A program made the position numbers and the translations under genes. The notes under the pieces were generated by a model, which did not search any database, was not told where the DNA came from, and worked only from the letters and a program-made list of their open reading frames with translations. A stretch of DNA of 64,000 nt from an uncultured Microbulbifer sp. (GTDB lineage: Bacteria > Pseudomonadota > Gammaproteobacteria > Pseudomonadales > Cellvibrionaceae), in assembly GCF_947504145.1 (NCBI RefSeq), contig NZ_CANNGQ010000002.1, forward strand, positions 868,001 through 932,000, written 5' to 3'. Below are positions 15,407 to 24,478 of the stretch, piece after piece; position 1 is the stretch's first letter; every line of letters begins with the position of its first letter.

Positions 15407-17017
15407 GTGAGATTGTTGGCTAAGGTTTCGAAAAGTATTCACGTAGCAGGTCTGCTATTGCTCGTAATGTATTTCAGCAGTGCGATGGCGCAGACATCTG
15501 GGGTGAGCGACGCTATGAAGGGCACCTCCGGCACCTCGTCCGAGCAAATGCCGGAAATGACGGCGGATGAAATCGATGGACTGATTCAGACGCTGGAGGA
15601 TCAGGGGAAGCGCGAAAAATTTGTGGAAAACCTGAAGGGCCTGAAGGCGCTTCAGTCCGCCAACGAACCGGATGGCGAAGCGGGAAATCCACTGGCAATC
15701 GCCGATGCAATATTGCCGGAGGAAACTGCAAGCCGGCTTGTGGATAAATACGGTGAGCTGCTGGATAGCATGGGCATTAGTGCAAATAGTGCCGGAAAGT
15801 TGATTGTTACGGCCGGCGCACTGATCCTGATCGGGGTTTTTGTGTGGCTTAACGGTCGGCTTGCGCGAAACTTTGATCGCAAATTCAGCCGGGTGCGGCA
15901 CGCGCTGGGGCTGAATCAGCGGCGCTTCTCCAGTTATTTTCAGCTGCAAATTCTTGCGGGCTATGCCGTCGCCGGGCTGCTTGCGCTGTATACACTCTCT
16001 CTGGTTTTCAACCGTACCTTTGGTGTTGTGATTGATGATGACAGTCTGGTCAATGCAGCGGAGGTCGTCTTCTCGATACTGCTGGTCATTCTGGTCTTCA
16101 GCAGTATCTGGGAAATGCTCAATGGCGCCATCGAGCACTACACCTGCAAAAACAAGGGTGCGGTAACCGCGCGAGTTCGTACATTGATTCCGCTGGTGCG
16201 CAATGCTCTACTGTTCTTTCTCTCGGCGTTGTCGCTACTCGTGGTGCTGTCAGAGATTGGCGTGGATGTCATGCCGCTTCTGGCTGGTGCCGGTGTACTG
16301 GGTATTGCGATTGGCTTTGGTGCGCAGACGCTGGTCAAAGATTTTCTGACCGGGTTTACCATCCTGATAGAGGATCTGCTGCAGGTGGACGACGTAGTGA
16401 CGGTGGGTGGGCGTACCGGCGTGGTGGAAAAAATCACTCTGCGCAAAGTGGAGATGCGGTCTCTGGATGGTACGGTGCACACGGTGCCCTTCAGTGAAAT
16501 CAGTATTGTGGATAACCTCACCAAGGACTTCAGTTATTACATGCTGGAAGTGGGTATTGCCTACCGGGAAAACACCGATGAGGTGGTCCGTTGCCTGCTG
16601 GATATCGACCGTGAGCTGCGCGACAGCGAGGAGTTTGGTCAGCACATTTTGGAGCCGCTCGAAGTGCTGGGGGTAGACCGGTTTGACGATAGCGCAGTGG
16701 TCATCAAGGCGCGCACTCGCACTCGCGCTCATGAAAAATGGTTTGTGGGTCGCGAATTCAATCGCCGTATTAAATTGGCCTTTGACGAGCGCAATATCGA
16801 GATTCCGTTTCCCCATCAGACTCTGTATTTCGGCGAAGCAAAAAATGGTAAGCCAACCGCGGCCGATGTCCGGCTGCTGTCCGATACTGCAGTGCACAAG
16901 GGAATGGAAGCCGGGGAAGATACGAAAGCAGCGGTTAGTGCTGACGGCGGTAATTCACCGCATTCCCGCGGCGTCAAAGAAAATTCCTTCGCCGGAGAGA
17001 GTCAGAGCGATGAATAA
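15407..17017 (+). CDS. MscS-family mechanosensitive channel
   Basis: 536 residues from GTG at 15407 (GAGG eight bases upstream); a TTG at 15416 behind AGGAG is an alternative start. A signal peptide is followed by a periplasmic stretch of about 110 residues, then about four or five transmembrane helices. The pore helix is DVMPLLAGAGVLGIAIGFGAQTLVKDFLTGFTILIED, followed by the beta-domain (VDDVVTVGGRTGVVEKITLRKVEMRSLDGTVHTVPFSEI). It is longer than E. coli MscS and closer in layout to YbiO/YnaI types. It releases solutes on hypo-osmotic shock. A sigma-54 promoter upstream links it to the activator at 13031. Confidence 0.92.
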   Translation: MRLLAKVSKSIHVAGLLLLVMYFSSAMAQTSGVSDAMKGTSGTSSEQMPEMTADEIDGLIQTLEDQGKREKFVENLKGLKALQSANEPDGEAGNPLAIADAILPEETASRLVDKYGELLDSMGISANSAGKLIVTAGALILIGVFVWLNGRLARNFDRKFSRVRHALGLNQRRFSSYFQLQILAGYAVAGLLALYTLSLVFNRTFGVVIDDDSLVNAAEVVFSILLVILVFSSIWEMLNGAIEHYTCKNKGAVTARVRTLIPLVRNALLFFLSALSLLVVLSEIGVDVMPLLAGAGVLGIAIGFGAQTLVKDFLTGFTILIEDLLQVDDVVTVGGRTGVVEKITLRKVEMRSLDGTVHTVPFSEISIVDNLTKDFSYYMLEVGIAYRENTDEVVRCLLDIDRELRDSEEFGQHILEPLEVLGVDRFDDSAVVIKARTRTRAHEKWFVGREFNRRIKLAFDERNIEIPFPHQTLYFGEAKNGKPTAADVRLLSDTAVHKGMEAGEDTKAAVSADGGNSPHSRGVKENSFAGESQSDE

Positions 17018-17139
17018 GGCCTGCGGTGGTGCCGGGATCATGGACGGTGGCCATACGGAATTGTTGCCATGACACACTACAAATTTTTCTGAATTTGTGT
17101 CATTTTCACGGCATCCATACCCTAGTAGTCGAAGTAGTT

Positions 17140-19347
17140 ATGAAGCGTCTAGCCCTATCCCTGATTGCCGCCGGTTTTGCCGGATTTTGCTCTGCAGAGC
17201 AGCTGACCATCGACCGAATATTCTCCGATCCCGCTCTGAGTGGTACCAGCCCCCGCGCGTTGCAGTACTCGCCGGACGGGAGCCGTGTGACGTTTCTCAA
17301 GGGCCGCACAGAAGACTACAACCGCTACGATCTGTGGGAGTACCGTCTGAGTGATGGCGAGACCCGTATGCTGGTGGACTCCGACAAGCTCCACGTGGGT
17401 GAAGAACAGCTTTCCGATGAGGAAAAGGCCCGTCGCGAGCGCCAGCGGATTTTCGGCAGCGGCATCATGGAGTACAGCTGGTCGAAAGATGGGGGATCCC
17501 TCTTGTTCCCCCTTGCCGGTGATGTTTTCTACTACGACGTAGCCAAGGCTGCCCCCAAACGCCTGACCGAAACGGAAGCCTTCGAGACCGATGTGCGTGT
17601 GTCTCCCAAAGGACATTTTGTTTCCTTTATTCGCGACCAGAATATTTTTGTCGTGGACCTGAAAACCGGTAGGGAGCGCCAACTCACCTCCGATGGCAAA
17701 GGCCCAATCAAGAACGGCATGGCCGAGTTCGTCGCCCAGGAAGAAATGGACCGCATGACCGGCTACTGGTGGTCGCCGGATGAAAAGCGCATCGCATTCC
17801 TGCAGGTGGATGAGAGCCCGGTGGATGAAGTGACCCGCAGTGAGATCTATGCGGACCGCATCGATATGATCAAGCAGCGCTACCCTGCTGCCGGCCGGCC
17901 CAACGTGAAAATAAAACTGGGTGTACTCGACCTGGCCAGCGGAAAAACTCAGTGGCTGGATTTGGGTAAGCACGAAGATATCTACATTCCGCGAGTGAAG
18001 TGGGCACGAGACAACCTGCTGTCCTACCAATGGCAAAACCGCAGTCAGAGCGAACTGGAACTACGGTTTGTGGATATCCCCAGTGGCAAGACCGGTACCG
18101 CATTCACGGAAGCCAGCGATACCTGGGTGAATCTATTCCACGACCTGCGTTTTCTGAAAGACAGCGACCGCTTTATTTGGGCGTCCGAAAAGGATGGCTT
18201 CAAGCATCTGTACCTGTACGATTTCAACGGCAAACAGCTGGCACAACTGACCAGCGGCGACTGGGCCATTGATGAGCTGGAGGCGCTGGATGAAAAATCC
18301 GGCAAGGTTTATTTCTCCGGGCGTAAAGACACTCCGCTGGAGCGCCACCTGTATGTCACCGACCTGATAGGCAGCGGCAAGATTGAAAAGGTTTCTTCCC
18401 GCGCGGGTATGCACAGCATCGAGTTCGCCGACGATGCCTCCGGGTATATCGATACCTATTCCAATCCAGCTACACCGGCGCAGGTCAGCCTGCACGGTGT
18501 GGATGGAAAGCGCGTAACCTGGCTGCAGGAAAACAAGGTAGAGAAAGGACACCCGCTCTATCCCTATATGAGTGACTGGATTGAACCGGAGTTTGGTCAG
18601 ATCCAAGCGCCAGAGGGGCACACCCTCTACTACCGCATGTACAAACCGGCGGGCTTTGATCCAAAGAAAACCTACCCCACGATGGTGTTTCTGTACGGTG
18701 GCCCGCACGTACAGCTGGTCACCAACAGCTGGGACAGGCCATTCAATCAGTTTATGGCCCAGCAGGGTTACGTGGTGTTTACTCTGGACAACCGCGGCTC
18801 CGCGAATCGCGGCAAAAAGTTTGAAGACCCCATTTTCAAAAAAATGGGCAGTGTGGAAGTGGACGATCAGGTTGCCGGGGTGAGATTCCTGCGTACCCTG
18901 CCATTTGTCGACCCCGAGCGTATCGGTGTCTATGGACACAGCTACGGCGGCTATATGGCATTGATGAACATGTTCAAGGCCGGTGATTATTTCAAGGCGG
19001 GTATTTCCGGTGCGCCGGTCACCGACTGGGGTTTGTACGATACCCATTATACCGAGCGCTACATGGGCAACCCAAATGAAGTGCCGGAAGCCTACGAGGC
19101 CGCCTCGGTATTCCCCTACGCCAAAGACCTGAAAGGCCCGTTGCTGATTTATCACGGGATGGCGGACGACAATGTGCTGTTTACCAATACCACCAAACTG
19201 ATCAAACAGCTGCAGGACAACGGCCAGCAGTTTGAGCTGATGACCTACCCGGGCAAAAAGCACAGCCTGCGCGGCAAGGAAACCCGCAAGCACTGGCACC
19301 AGATGATGAAGGACTTTTTTGATCGCACCTTGAAAGAAGCGGACTGA
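17140..19347 (+). CDS. S9 family dipeptidyl peptidase IV-type serine peptidase
   Basis: 735 residues from ATG 17140, the start that places a signal peptide (LALSLIAAGFAGFCSA) at the N-terminus; the ribosome site is weak. An eight-bladed propeller (about 30-480) precedes an alpha/beta-hydrolase domain. The nucleophile is in GHSYGGYMALM, the Asp in HGMADDNVLF and the His in KKHSLRG. The propeller Glu pair is likely in FVAQEEMDRMTGYWWSPD. Such exported enzymes remove X-Pro or X-Ala dipeptides, feeding peptide use. The gene is monocistronic and ends in a strong bidirectional terminator. Confidence 0.93.
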   Translation: MKRLALSLIAAGFAGFCSAEQLTIDRIFSDPALSGTSPRALQYSPDGSRVTFLKGRTEDYNRYDLWEYRLSDGETRMLVDSDKLHVGEEQLSDEEKARRERQRIFGSGIMEYSWSKDGGSLLFPLAGDVFYYDVAKAAPKRLTETEAFETDVRVSPKGHFVSFIRDQNIFVVDLKTGRERQLTSDGKGPIKNGMAEFVAQEEMDRMTGYWWSPDEKRIAFLQVDESPVDEVTRSEIYADRIDMIKQRYPAAGRPNVKIKLGVLDLASGKTQWLDLGKHEDIYIPRVKWARDNLLSYQWQNRSQSELELRFVDIPSGKTGTAFTEASDTWVNLFHDLRFLKDSDRFIWASEKDGFKHLYLYDFNGKQLAQLTSGDWAIDELEALDEKSGKVYFSGRKDTPLERHLYVTDLIGSGKIEKVSSRAGMHSIEFADDASGYIDTYSNPATPAQVSLHGVDGKRVTWLQENKVEKGHPLYPYMSDWIEPEFGQIQAPEGHTLYYRMYKPAGFDPKKTYPTMVFLYGGPHVQLVTNSWDRPFNQFMAQQGYVVFTLDNRGSANRGKKFEDPIFKKMGSVEVDDQVAGVRFLRTLPFVDPERIGVYGHSYGGYMALMNMFKAGDYFKAGISGAPVTDWGLYDTHYTERYMGNPNEVPEAYEAASVFPYAKDLKGPLLIYHGMADDNVLFTNTTKLIKQLQDNGQQFELMTYPGKKHSLRGKETRKHWHQMMKDFFDRTLKEAD

Positions 19348-19366
19348 TTGCTTAAACAAGGGCAAT

Positions 19367-19399
19367 AAAAAAGGGCTTCCAGTGGAAGCCCTTTTTTTT
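19367..19399. terminator. bidirectional terminator
   Basis: Arms GGGCTTCC (19373-19380) and GGAAGCCC (19384-19391), with a preceding A-run and a following run of eight T. It separates the converging peptidase and metallophosphoesterase genes. Confidence 0.93.
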
Positions 19400-19420
19400 G
19401 TAGCTGATCCAGGTTGAAAC

Positions 19421-21907
19421 TTAGTTGCCGCAGCTGGCTTCCAGTCGCAACAGCGGTCCTTGCCCGGTTTCCTTGGAGGTCATATCCACACCGTTGCTGC
19501 CGCTGTTCGCGGCAATCACCAATCCGGTATTGCTGCCACTCAACCAGGTTTCCACAATACCGGAAGGCAGCAGATCCACCTGATAAGTGCCGGTGCCGTT
19601 GGGTACAAAAGTGGCGAGCTGGTTGCCGAGAATGGCACTGCCACCCACGCTGTTCCAGGTGGCACTGCCTTCCTGCCAGTTGGCGCTTGCCTGGTAGAAC
19701 CCGAACGTATTGCCGGAGCGGTTGGTGACATTCAGTTCCAGTGTGGCTTCAGAGAAATTGCTGCAGTTCTCGGTGCCGCTTATATCAAATTTTACCAGGG
19801 TGTACAGCTCGCCGTACTGTCGGTCACTGCCGTCTGCCAGCAGGCCGTCGCTGTCGCCATCAAAGTTGCTGCCACTCTGCCCGGAGCCCACAAACACATC
19901 GTCGGAAGCCGCCTGTATCATTTGCTGGCTACTGCTGGAGCCGGAAGAGCTACCCGCGCCAGAAGAGCTACTGGACGACGAGCTGCTGGAAGAACTGCCA
20001 CCGCAATCCGCATCCACGTAAAGTACCGGCGTGCTGCCGGTTTCCTTGGAGCTCATGTCCACGCCGTCACTGCCGCCGAGTGAAGCGATTACCAGGCCGC
20101 TATTGCCGTTGCTCAACCAGCTGTCCACCGCACTGCTGGGAAGACTGATCTGACGAAGGCCGGTGCTTGATGGAGTGAAGCTTGCCAATTGGCTTCCCTG
20201 AATACCGCTGCCACCGATATTGCCCCAGGTTGCGGATTCTTCCTGCCAGTTGCTGCCGGCCAAAAACACGCCGTAGCTGCTGTTGGAATAGTTGGTGACG
20301 TTCACTTCCAGGGTGACATTGCTGAAATTGCCGCAGCTGGCCACGTCGTCCAGATCGAACTTCAGCAGGGTCATCATCTGCCCGTAACTGGTATCGGCGC
20401 CGTCTGCCAGAAGACCCTCGTTGCTGCCGTCGTAGTTGGTGCCGGTCTGGTTCGCGGTTACAAAAACATCGTCGCTGGCGGCGAGTGCGATGGTTGGATT
20501 ACCGGAACCGCCACTGGACGAGCCGCCGGACGAGCTGCTTGACGAACTACTTGAAGAGCTTGAGCCACCACTGATGACACTGCGGTTGCTGCCGTTGCGG
20601 GTGAGCGTCATGGCTTCGCCCACCTGATTGGCGCTCCACCAGTTTACGTTGGCCGGTAGCGCCAGTGGGTCGGCGGCGCGGTCGGCGCGGGTCAGGGTAG
20701 CGGCAGAAGTATTGAACTGCGCGGTGCGCACGGTCAGAGTACTGGGGCTGACCTGAATCACTTTGAACTGCTGAATACTGGCCAGGTCAATGGTCCAGGA
20801 TTTGGGGTCATTGGCCGAGCGGGCCGGAGCGCCCCAGCTGCCTTCGCCCACATATACGGTGCCGCCGTTGGATGCGGTGGTGAATCCGTTGCCGCTGGGT
20901 TCAACTGCTTGGGTGAGTTTGGTCATGTGCGTGTCTGACTCCACCACCAGGTTCATACCGTAGTCGTAAAAGTCCTGGGCCCACCAGGTGTGCAGAATGG
21001 TGTTTTCGGATTTTCCGGTGTAGTGCGGAAACATCGGCTTGTGGTACTGGGCAAAACGCCACTGGGCGCTGCCGCCGTAGCTGGCGAGATCGCTCTGCAG
21101 CCAGTTGTTCATGGCTGTGGCATAGGAGGACCAGCCGCTATTTTTGAATTGGCTGTTCAGTGTGTACACACGCAGTAGCGGCGATACCTGAACTGCGCCG
21201 TAGGTATCGCTGGGGTTGCAGTTACCGTCGTTATTGAAGTCGGCACCGAAGACCTGACACAGGGTGGAGTAGTTGTCGTCTTCGTGGTTGCCGTGGGTGG
21301 GGATCAACGGGTAAATGCGCTTGTAGCTCAAGCCGTCGATCTGGTCATTGGAATAGGTGAGCTCCCAATCGTCGAGATACGCCGCCATCTGCGAGGCGCT
21401 GTTGGCATCGGTAAAGTCACCGCCGTGCATCACCGCGAGCGGGCGGATTTTTGCCAGTAGTTGATTACCCTGGCGGCGGTTGGTGTGGCCGGTGCGGGTA
21501 TCGCCGCCGGCGATTACCACAAACGGTGAGTTGTCTGCGGGCGCGGTTTTGAACCAGAAGCGGTCACCACAGCCATCCTGGTCGCATACGCGAAAGAAAA
21601 CGTCCGAGTCTGCGGACAGGTTTTCCAGCCGCACAAAACTGCTGTTGATGCTGCCATCAAACGTGTAGCTCGCATCCACCCCGGCGCTGCTCCAGCTGCC
21701 TTCATTGGTGGAATAACCGTAGCTCACGTAAGGATTGGAACTGCTGCCATCGGGAGAAAATCCGATCACGGCACTGTTGCGGCCATCGGTATCCCATACC
21801 AGACGGTGGTGCTTGGTGGCGGCGCCAGCGTCTGCCGCGCACAAGGCCATCAGCAGGCTTGCGGAGCCGGCCAGGCGAAAATGGTTACTTCCCAGAAACT
21901 GTTTCAT
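19421..21907 (-). CDS. secreted metallophosphoesterase with two DNRLRE/CBM-like modules
   Basis: 828 residues. Signal peptide, a fibronectin-like N-terminal domain (about 30-130), then a purple-acid-phosphatase-like metallophosphoesterase (about 130-430) with GGDTRTG, GGDFTD, THGNHEDD, QYHKPMFPHY and ESDTH. After a poly-Ser linker come two homologous modules of about 165 residues, separated by a second Ser linker. Each begins ASDDVFV and contains GLLADG and L(L/V)KFD, typical of DNRLRE (CBM96-like) domains. Poly-Ser linkers are common in secreted enzymes of Cellvibrionales. It probably cleaves a phosphate ester or phosphodiester outside the cell while bound to a polymer (inference). It is last in the leftward order after the DUF1566 gene. 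Confidence 0.88.
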   Translation of the reverse strand: MKQFLGSNHFRLAGSASLLMALCAADAGAATKHHRLVWDTDGRNSAVIGFSPDGSSSNPYVSYGYSTNEGSWSSAGVDASYTFDGSINSSFVRLENLSADSDVFFRVCDQDGCGDRFWFKTAPADNSPFVVIAGGDTRTGHTNRRQGNQLLAKIRPLAVMHGGDFTDANSASQMAAYLDDWELTYSNDQIDGLSYKRIYPLIPTHGNHEDDNYSTLCQVFGADFNNDGNCNPSDTYGAVQVSPLLRVYTLNSQFKNSGWSSYATAMNNWLQSDLASYGGSAQWRFAQYHKPMFPHYTGKSENTILHTWWAQDFYDYGMNLVVESDTHMTKLTQAVEPSGNGFTTASNGGTVYVGEGSWGAPARSANDPKSWTIDLASIQQFKVIQVSPSTLTVRTAQFNTSAATLTRADRAADPLALPANVNWWSANQVGEAMTLTRNGSNRSVISGGSSSSSSSSSSSSGGSSSGGSGNPTIALAASDDVFVTANQTGTNYDGSNEGLLADGADTSYGQMMTLLKFDLDDVASCGNFSNVTLEVNVTNYSNSSYGVFLAGSNWQEESATWGNIGGSGIQGSQLASFTPSSTGLRQISLPSSAVDSWLSNGNSGLVIASLGGSDGVDMSSKETGSTPVLYVDADCGGSSSSSSSSSSSSGAGSSSGSSSSQQMIQAASDDVFVGSGQSGSNFDGDSDGLLADGSDRQYGELYTLVKFDISGTENCSNFSEATLELNVTNRSGNTFGFYQASANWQEGSATWNSVGGSAILGNQLATFVPNGTGTYQVDLLPSGIVETWLSGSNTGLVIAANSGSNGVDMTSKETGQGPLLRLEASCGN

Positions 21908-21974
21908 GGGTTTTCCTGATTGAGGATTATGGTTTGGGCGAAGGAAAATACAGCGTGGGAAAGTGTGCGGTGGA

Positions 21975-22682
21975 TTAGTGACAGCTTTTTGAATTCTCAG
22001 TCACGAGACGCACAAAGGCGGCATTGCGGTGCGGAATTGTGATGGATTGCCCATCCACAAAACTGACGGCCAGTGCGCCCCGGCGCAGATGTTTGTAAAC
22101 CTTTTGTAATGATTCTCCCTGCTCCGAGGTCCAGTAGTCGCCGCGTTTGGTTTTTGGAAAATAAGCGGTATCGATTTTTGGCTGGCCGGCCTTGGCATCG
22201 GTGAATACCAGAGAGTGCAATTCACCCGTAGTCGGCAGGCGCCAGTTCTGTTCACCACACAGCTGTTCCTTTCGTGTACGTCGGATCAGGTCGGCGGTAT
22301 CGCAGCGCTCGTCTTCGAAATAGCAGTCGCCGTTATTCGGCGTGCCTATGTTGAAAGTGTCCCGCCCGAGGCCGTTGGTGGGAGTACCGGGGTTTGATGA
22401 GGCGGCAACGAACTCGCCATCGTTTTCTTGGTACCAGGAATACGTCCACAACCCATCGTGAATCGTTTCACTGTCGGTTTTCACTTCCCACAGCAGCCCG
22501 GTGCGCTGGTCGCAAACACACGCCCAGGGTCCGGACCAGTGGGGCAGGGGATTGCCGTTGTAATCAATTTTGGTGAAATGGTGTGGCGTGGGCTGTGGAA
22601 AATCCGGTTGGTGCAGGAGCGCCGCAAGTGCTGTCGCCGCAGGTACTACGGTTAACATAAACGCCCGTTGCCAGATTTTCAT
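21975..22682 (-). CDS. secreted DUF1566 (Lcl C-terminal) domain protein
   Basis: 235 residues with an N-terminal membrane/signal segment. The C-terminal half is DUF1566: NWRLPTTGELHSLV, YFPKTKRGDYWTSEQG and a final AAFVRLV. The first half holds a Cys pair (WACVCDQRTGLLW) and two further Cys (DCYFEDERC), which may form disulfides. No heme-binding CXXCH motif is present. The start overlaps the stop of the cytochrome gene by four bases (ATGA), showing translational coupling. Function unknown; its coupling to the b-type cytochrome suggests an extracytoplasmic partner. Confidence 0.85.
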   Translation of the reverse strand: MKIWQRAFMLTVVPAATALAALLHQPDFPQPTPHHFTKIDYNGNPLPHWSGPWACVCDQRTGLLWEVKTDSETIHDGLWTYSWYQENDGEFVAASSNPGTPTNGLGRDTFNIGTPNNGDCYFEDERCDTADLIRRTRKEQLCGEQNWRLPTTGELHSLVFTDAKAGQPKIDTAYFPKTKRGDYWTSEQGESLQKVYKHLRRGALAVSFVDGQSITIPHRNAAFVRLVTENSKSCH

Positions 22683-24292
22683 CGGGAATTTTCCGGTGCG
22701 AAGTTCAGACGAATGGCGCGGGTGTGACGGGTATGAGCCACCTGGGCACGATCAAATGCGGAAACCCAAAGGCAGGTGCCATCGTTAATGGGCACGTCGA
22801 GTGGAGAACCGGTAACCAGCTTGCGCGCCAGCTCCAGGTGCCAGTATCCGTCTTGCCAGTAGCCGCGGGCACGCACGTCGGCGCGGTCGCCCTCGAAGCG
22901 GTTGGAGTTGTAGATCACCGAGGGCATCACCGTGCCTTCCGGGTAGTTCGCATCCTGTTTCGGGGAATAGGGTTTGTAATCGAACCAGGGGATTACCCAC
23001 TCGGACGCATCTCCGCCGGCGCTTTGTAGCGCGGCCAGTTGCTTTGGATCCGGGGGCAGACGCTTGGGGAGGATGACACCGGGTTTGTACCACTGCCAGT
23101 TCATCACATAGGCCCCGGACTCCTTGCCGTCCTGCTGGTAACCGGCGGTGTAACGGCGCTCTCCGGGGCGCGCCTGATCCGGTGGGCCAATAAAATTGTC
23201 ATCTGCCAAAAACATGTCGTTGGTGCGCACCGCTTTCCAGTGCCACAGGTCGTGCAGTTGCCCGTTGCTGCTGTAGTGGTAGCCCTTGCCGTGCCAGTTG
23301 GCCGGGCGATCTTTCAGCGGCTTGCGGCCCAGGTGTGTGGTGCCGGCGGCGCCGAATGTGCAGCTGGAAGAAAGCAGCACCGCAAACTTGTCTTCGTAGT
23401 GGCGGGTTTCATCGAAGTTGTGAAACCCCTGCTGTTGTACCTGCCAGCCCCGCTCGGTTTTCATTAGTGGCAGGTGTGCCAGGCTCTCGGTGTCGTCTCG
23501 CCAGCGGACAGCAAGATAAAACTCCTCGCCATTGCTGAGTGCACGCAAGGTGACCTCGGTTTCTCCCTCATCAAAGTTCGCACCGCCATCCGTATATACG
23601 GTGATGGGGGCTGCCCCTTGCCACTGGGGTTCATCGGTGCGGCCGTCGATTGCCATCGGCGGGTGTTCTGGGTGGAGCAGGGGAATATGTGTGACCGTAA
23701 GCGGCAGGTGGCTCTGTTCGCGGGTGGCACTCCACACGCCGGTGAACAGCAAGACGGAAAACACCAGCAGTGTGCTGCCAACCATCCATCGCCGCAGGGA
23801 GCGCGGGCCCCAATAAGGAAGGGCAATGCGAAGCAGTGACTGACGGCCCCAGCGGGCCAGATACAGTCCGGCGTGCAAGGCCAGGTATACAAGGACGCCG
23901 AAGGCGGCCAGATAATGCAGATCCCGCACGCCCCTAGCACCGCCGGCAAACAGCAACCAGCCGCTGACCAGTGACAACAGCAGCAGCGGGTAGCCCGCGC
24001 GGATAATCGCGCGGTGCCAGCCGGGCCATTGCAATACCTGGGCGTGGCCTGCGGCTCTTCGTCCGCCAATCAGGCGATACGCAATATAGATCAGTACGAT
24101 CAGGGTGATCGCCACCGCGCTGGCAAAGTGCAGCTCGATCACCTGCCCCTGGGGCAGCAGCTCTTCAAACCGGGCAACCTGCGGGCGCGCGAGGCTGGCG
24201 ATACGCAGGCCGGTCAGCAGGCTACAGATCACCGCAAGCCCGGCGCCACTGTGCAGGAGTATCCAGCGCAGGCTCTTGCGATTGGTCGTCAC
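22679..24292 (-). CDS. cytochrome b561-like protein fused to ethylbenzene-dehydrogenase-type heme domain
   Basis: 537 residues. The N-terminal part (about 1-190) has four or five transmembrane helices with His in LHSGAGLAV, LHF and LHYLAAF-type positions, as in diheme b561 proteins. The C-terminal part (about 205-537) fits the EB_dh heme-binding domain: MAIDGRTDEPQWQGA, LAVRWRDDTESL, HYEDKFAVLLSS and GYWQDGYWHLELARKL. This layout suggests electron transfer between the quinone pool and a periplasmic heme domain. The divergent Fur-box promoter region suggests iron control. Physiological partner unknown. Confidence 0.82.
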   Translation of the reverse strand: MTTNRKSLRWILLHSGAGLAVICSLLTGLRIASLARPQVARFEELLPQGQVIELHFASAVAITLIVLIYIAYRLIGGRRAAGHAQVLQWPGWHRAIIRAGYPLLLLSLVSGWLLFAGGARGVRDLHYLAAFGVLVYLALHAGLYLARWGRQSLLRIALPYWGPRSLRRWMVGSTLLVFSVLLFTGVWSATREQSHLPLTVTHIPLLHPEHPPMAIDGRTDEPQWQGAAPITVYTDGGANFDEGETEVTLRALSNGEEFYLAVRWRDDTESLAHLPLMKTERGWQVQQQGFHNFDETRHYEDKFAVLLSSSCTFGAAGTTHLGRKPLKDRPANWHGKGYHYSSNGQLHDLWHWKAVRTNDMFLADDNFIGPPDQARPGERRYTAGYQQDGKESGAYVMNWQWYKPGVILPKRLPPDPKQLAALQSAGGDASEWVIPWFDYKPYSPKQDANYPEGTVMPSVIYNSNRFEGDRADVRARGYWQDGYWHLELARKLVTGSPLDVPINDGTCLWVSAFDRAQVAHTRHTRAIRLNFAPENSR

Positions 24293-24394
24293 GCTTCCCT
24301 CGTTTACCGGTCAAAGAGGGCGAGAGTAGGGGTGTCTGGTGGCAATTTGATGACACCTGCGTTGGAGCCACCACAGACGCAACTTCAGCAAAAT

Positions 24395-24438
24395 CTAAAT
24401 GAGAATCTATTGCATTATCAAGACCTCTTCTCTAGACT
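24395..24438 (+). promoter_or_regulatory. Fur box over a sigma-70 promoter
   Basis: The 19 bases at 24395-24413 (core AATGAGAATC) match 11 of 19 positions of the Fur consensus. They overlap the -35 TTGCAT (24410-24415), which lies 17 bp from a -10 TAGACT (24433-24438). The receptor start follows about 40 bases later. Because the cytochrome fusion gene is divergent and starts at 24292, the box could affect both directions. Confidence 0.72.
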
Positions 24439-24478
24439 CCCGTACCAAATTCAAGGGGTAGTTCCTGGGGACTTAAGA

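Noticed and set aside
18133..19365. A long frame antisense to the DPP-IV gene
   Set aside because: Mirror of a strongly supported peptidase with catalytic triad; no family resemblance or start signals.
19916..20000. Short-period DNA repeats as a possible CRISPR or satellite
   Set aside because: They are serine codons of the linker in the metallophosphoesterase; no spacers or regular repeat units.
24014..24478. An N-terminal extension of the siderophore receptor
   Set aside because: It would overlap the cytochrome-fusion gene and the Fur-box promoter and would bury the signal peptide.
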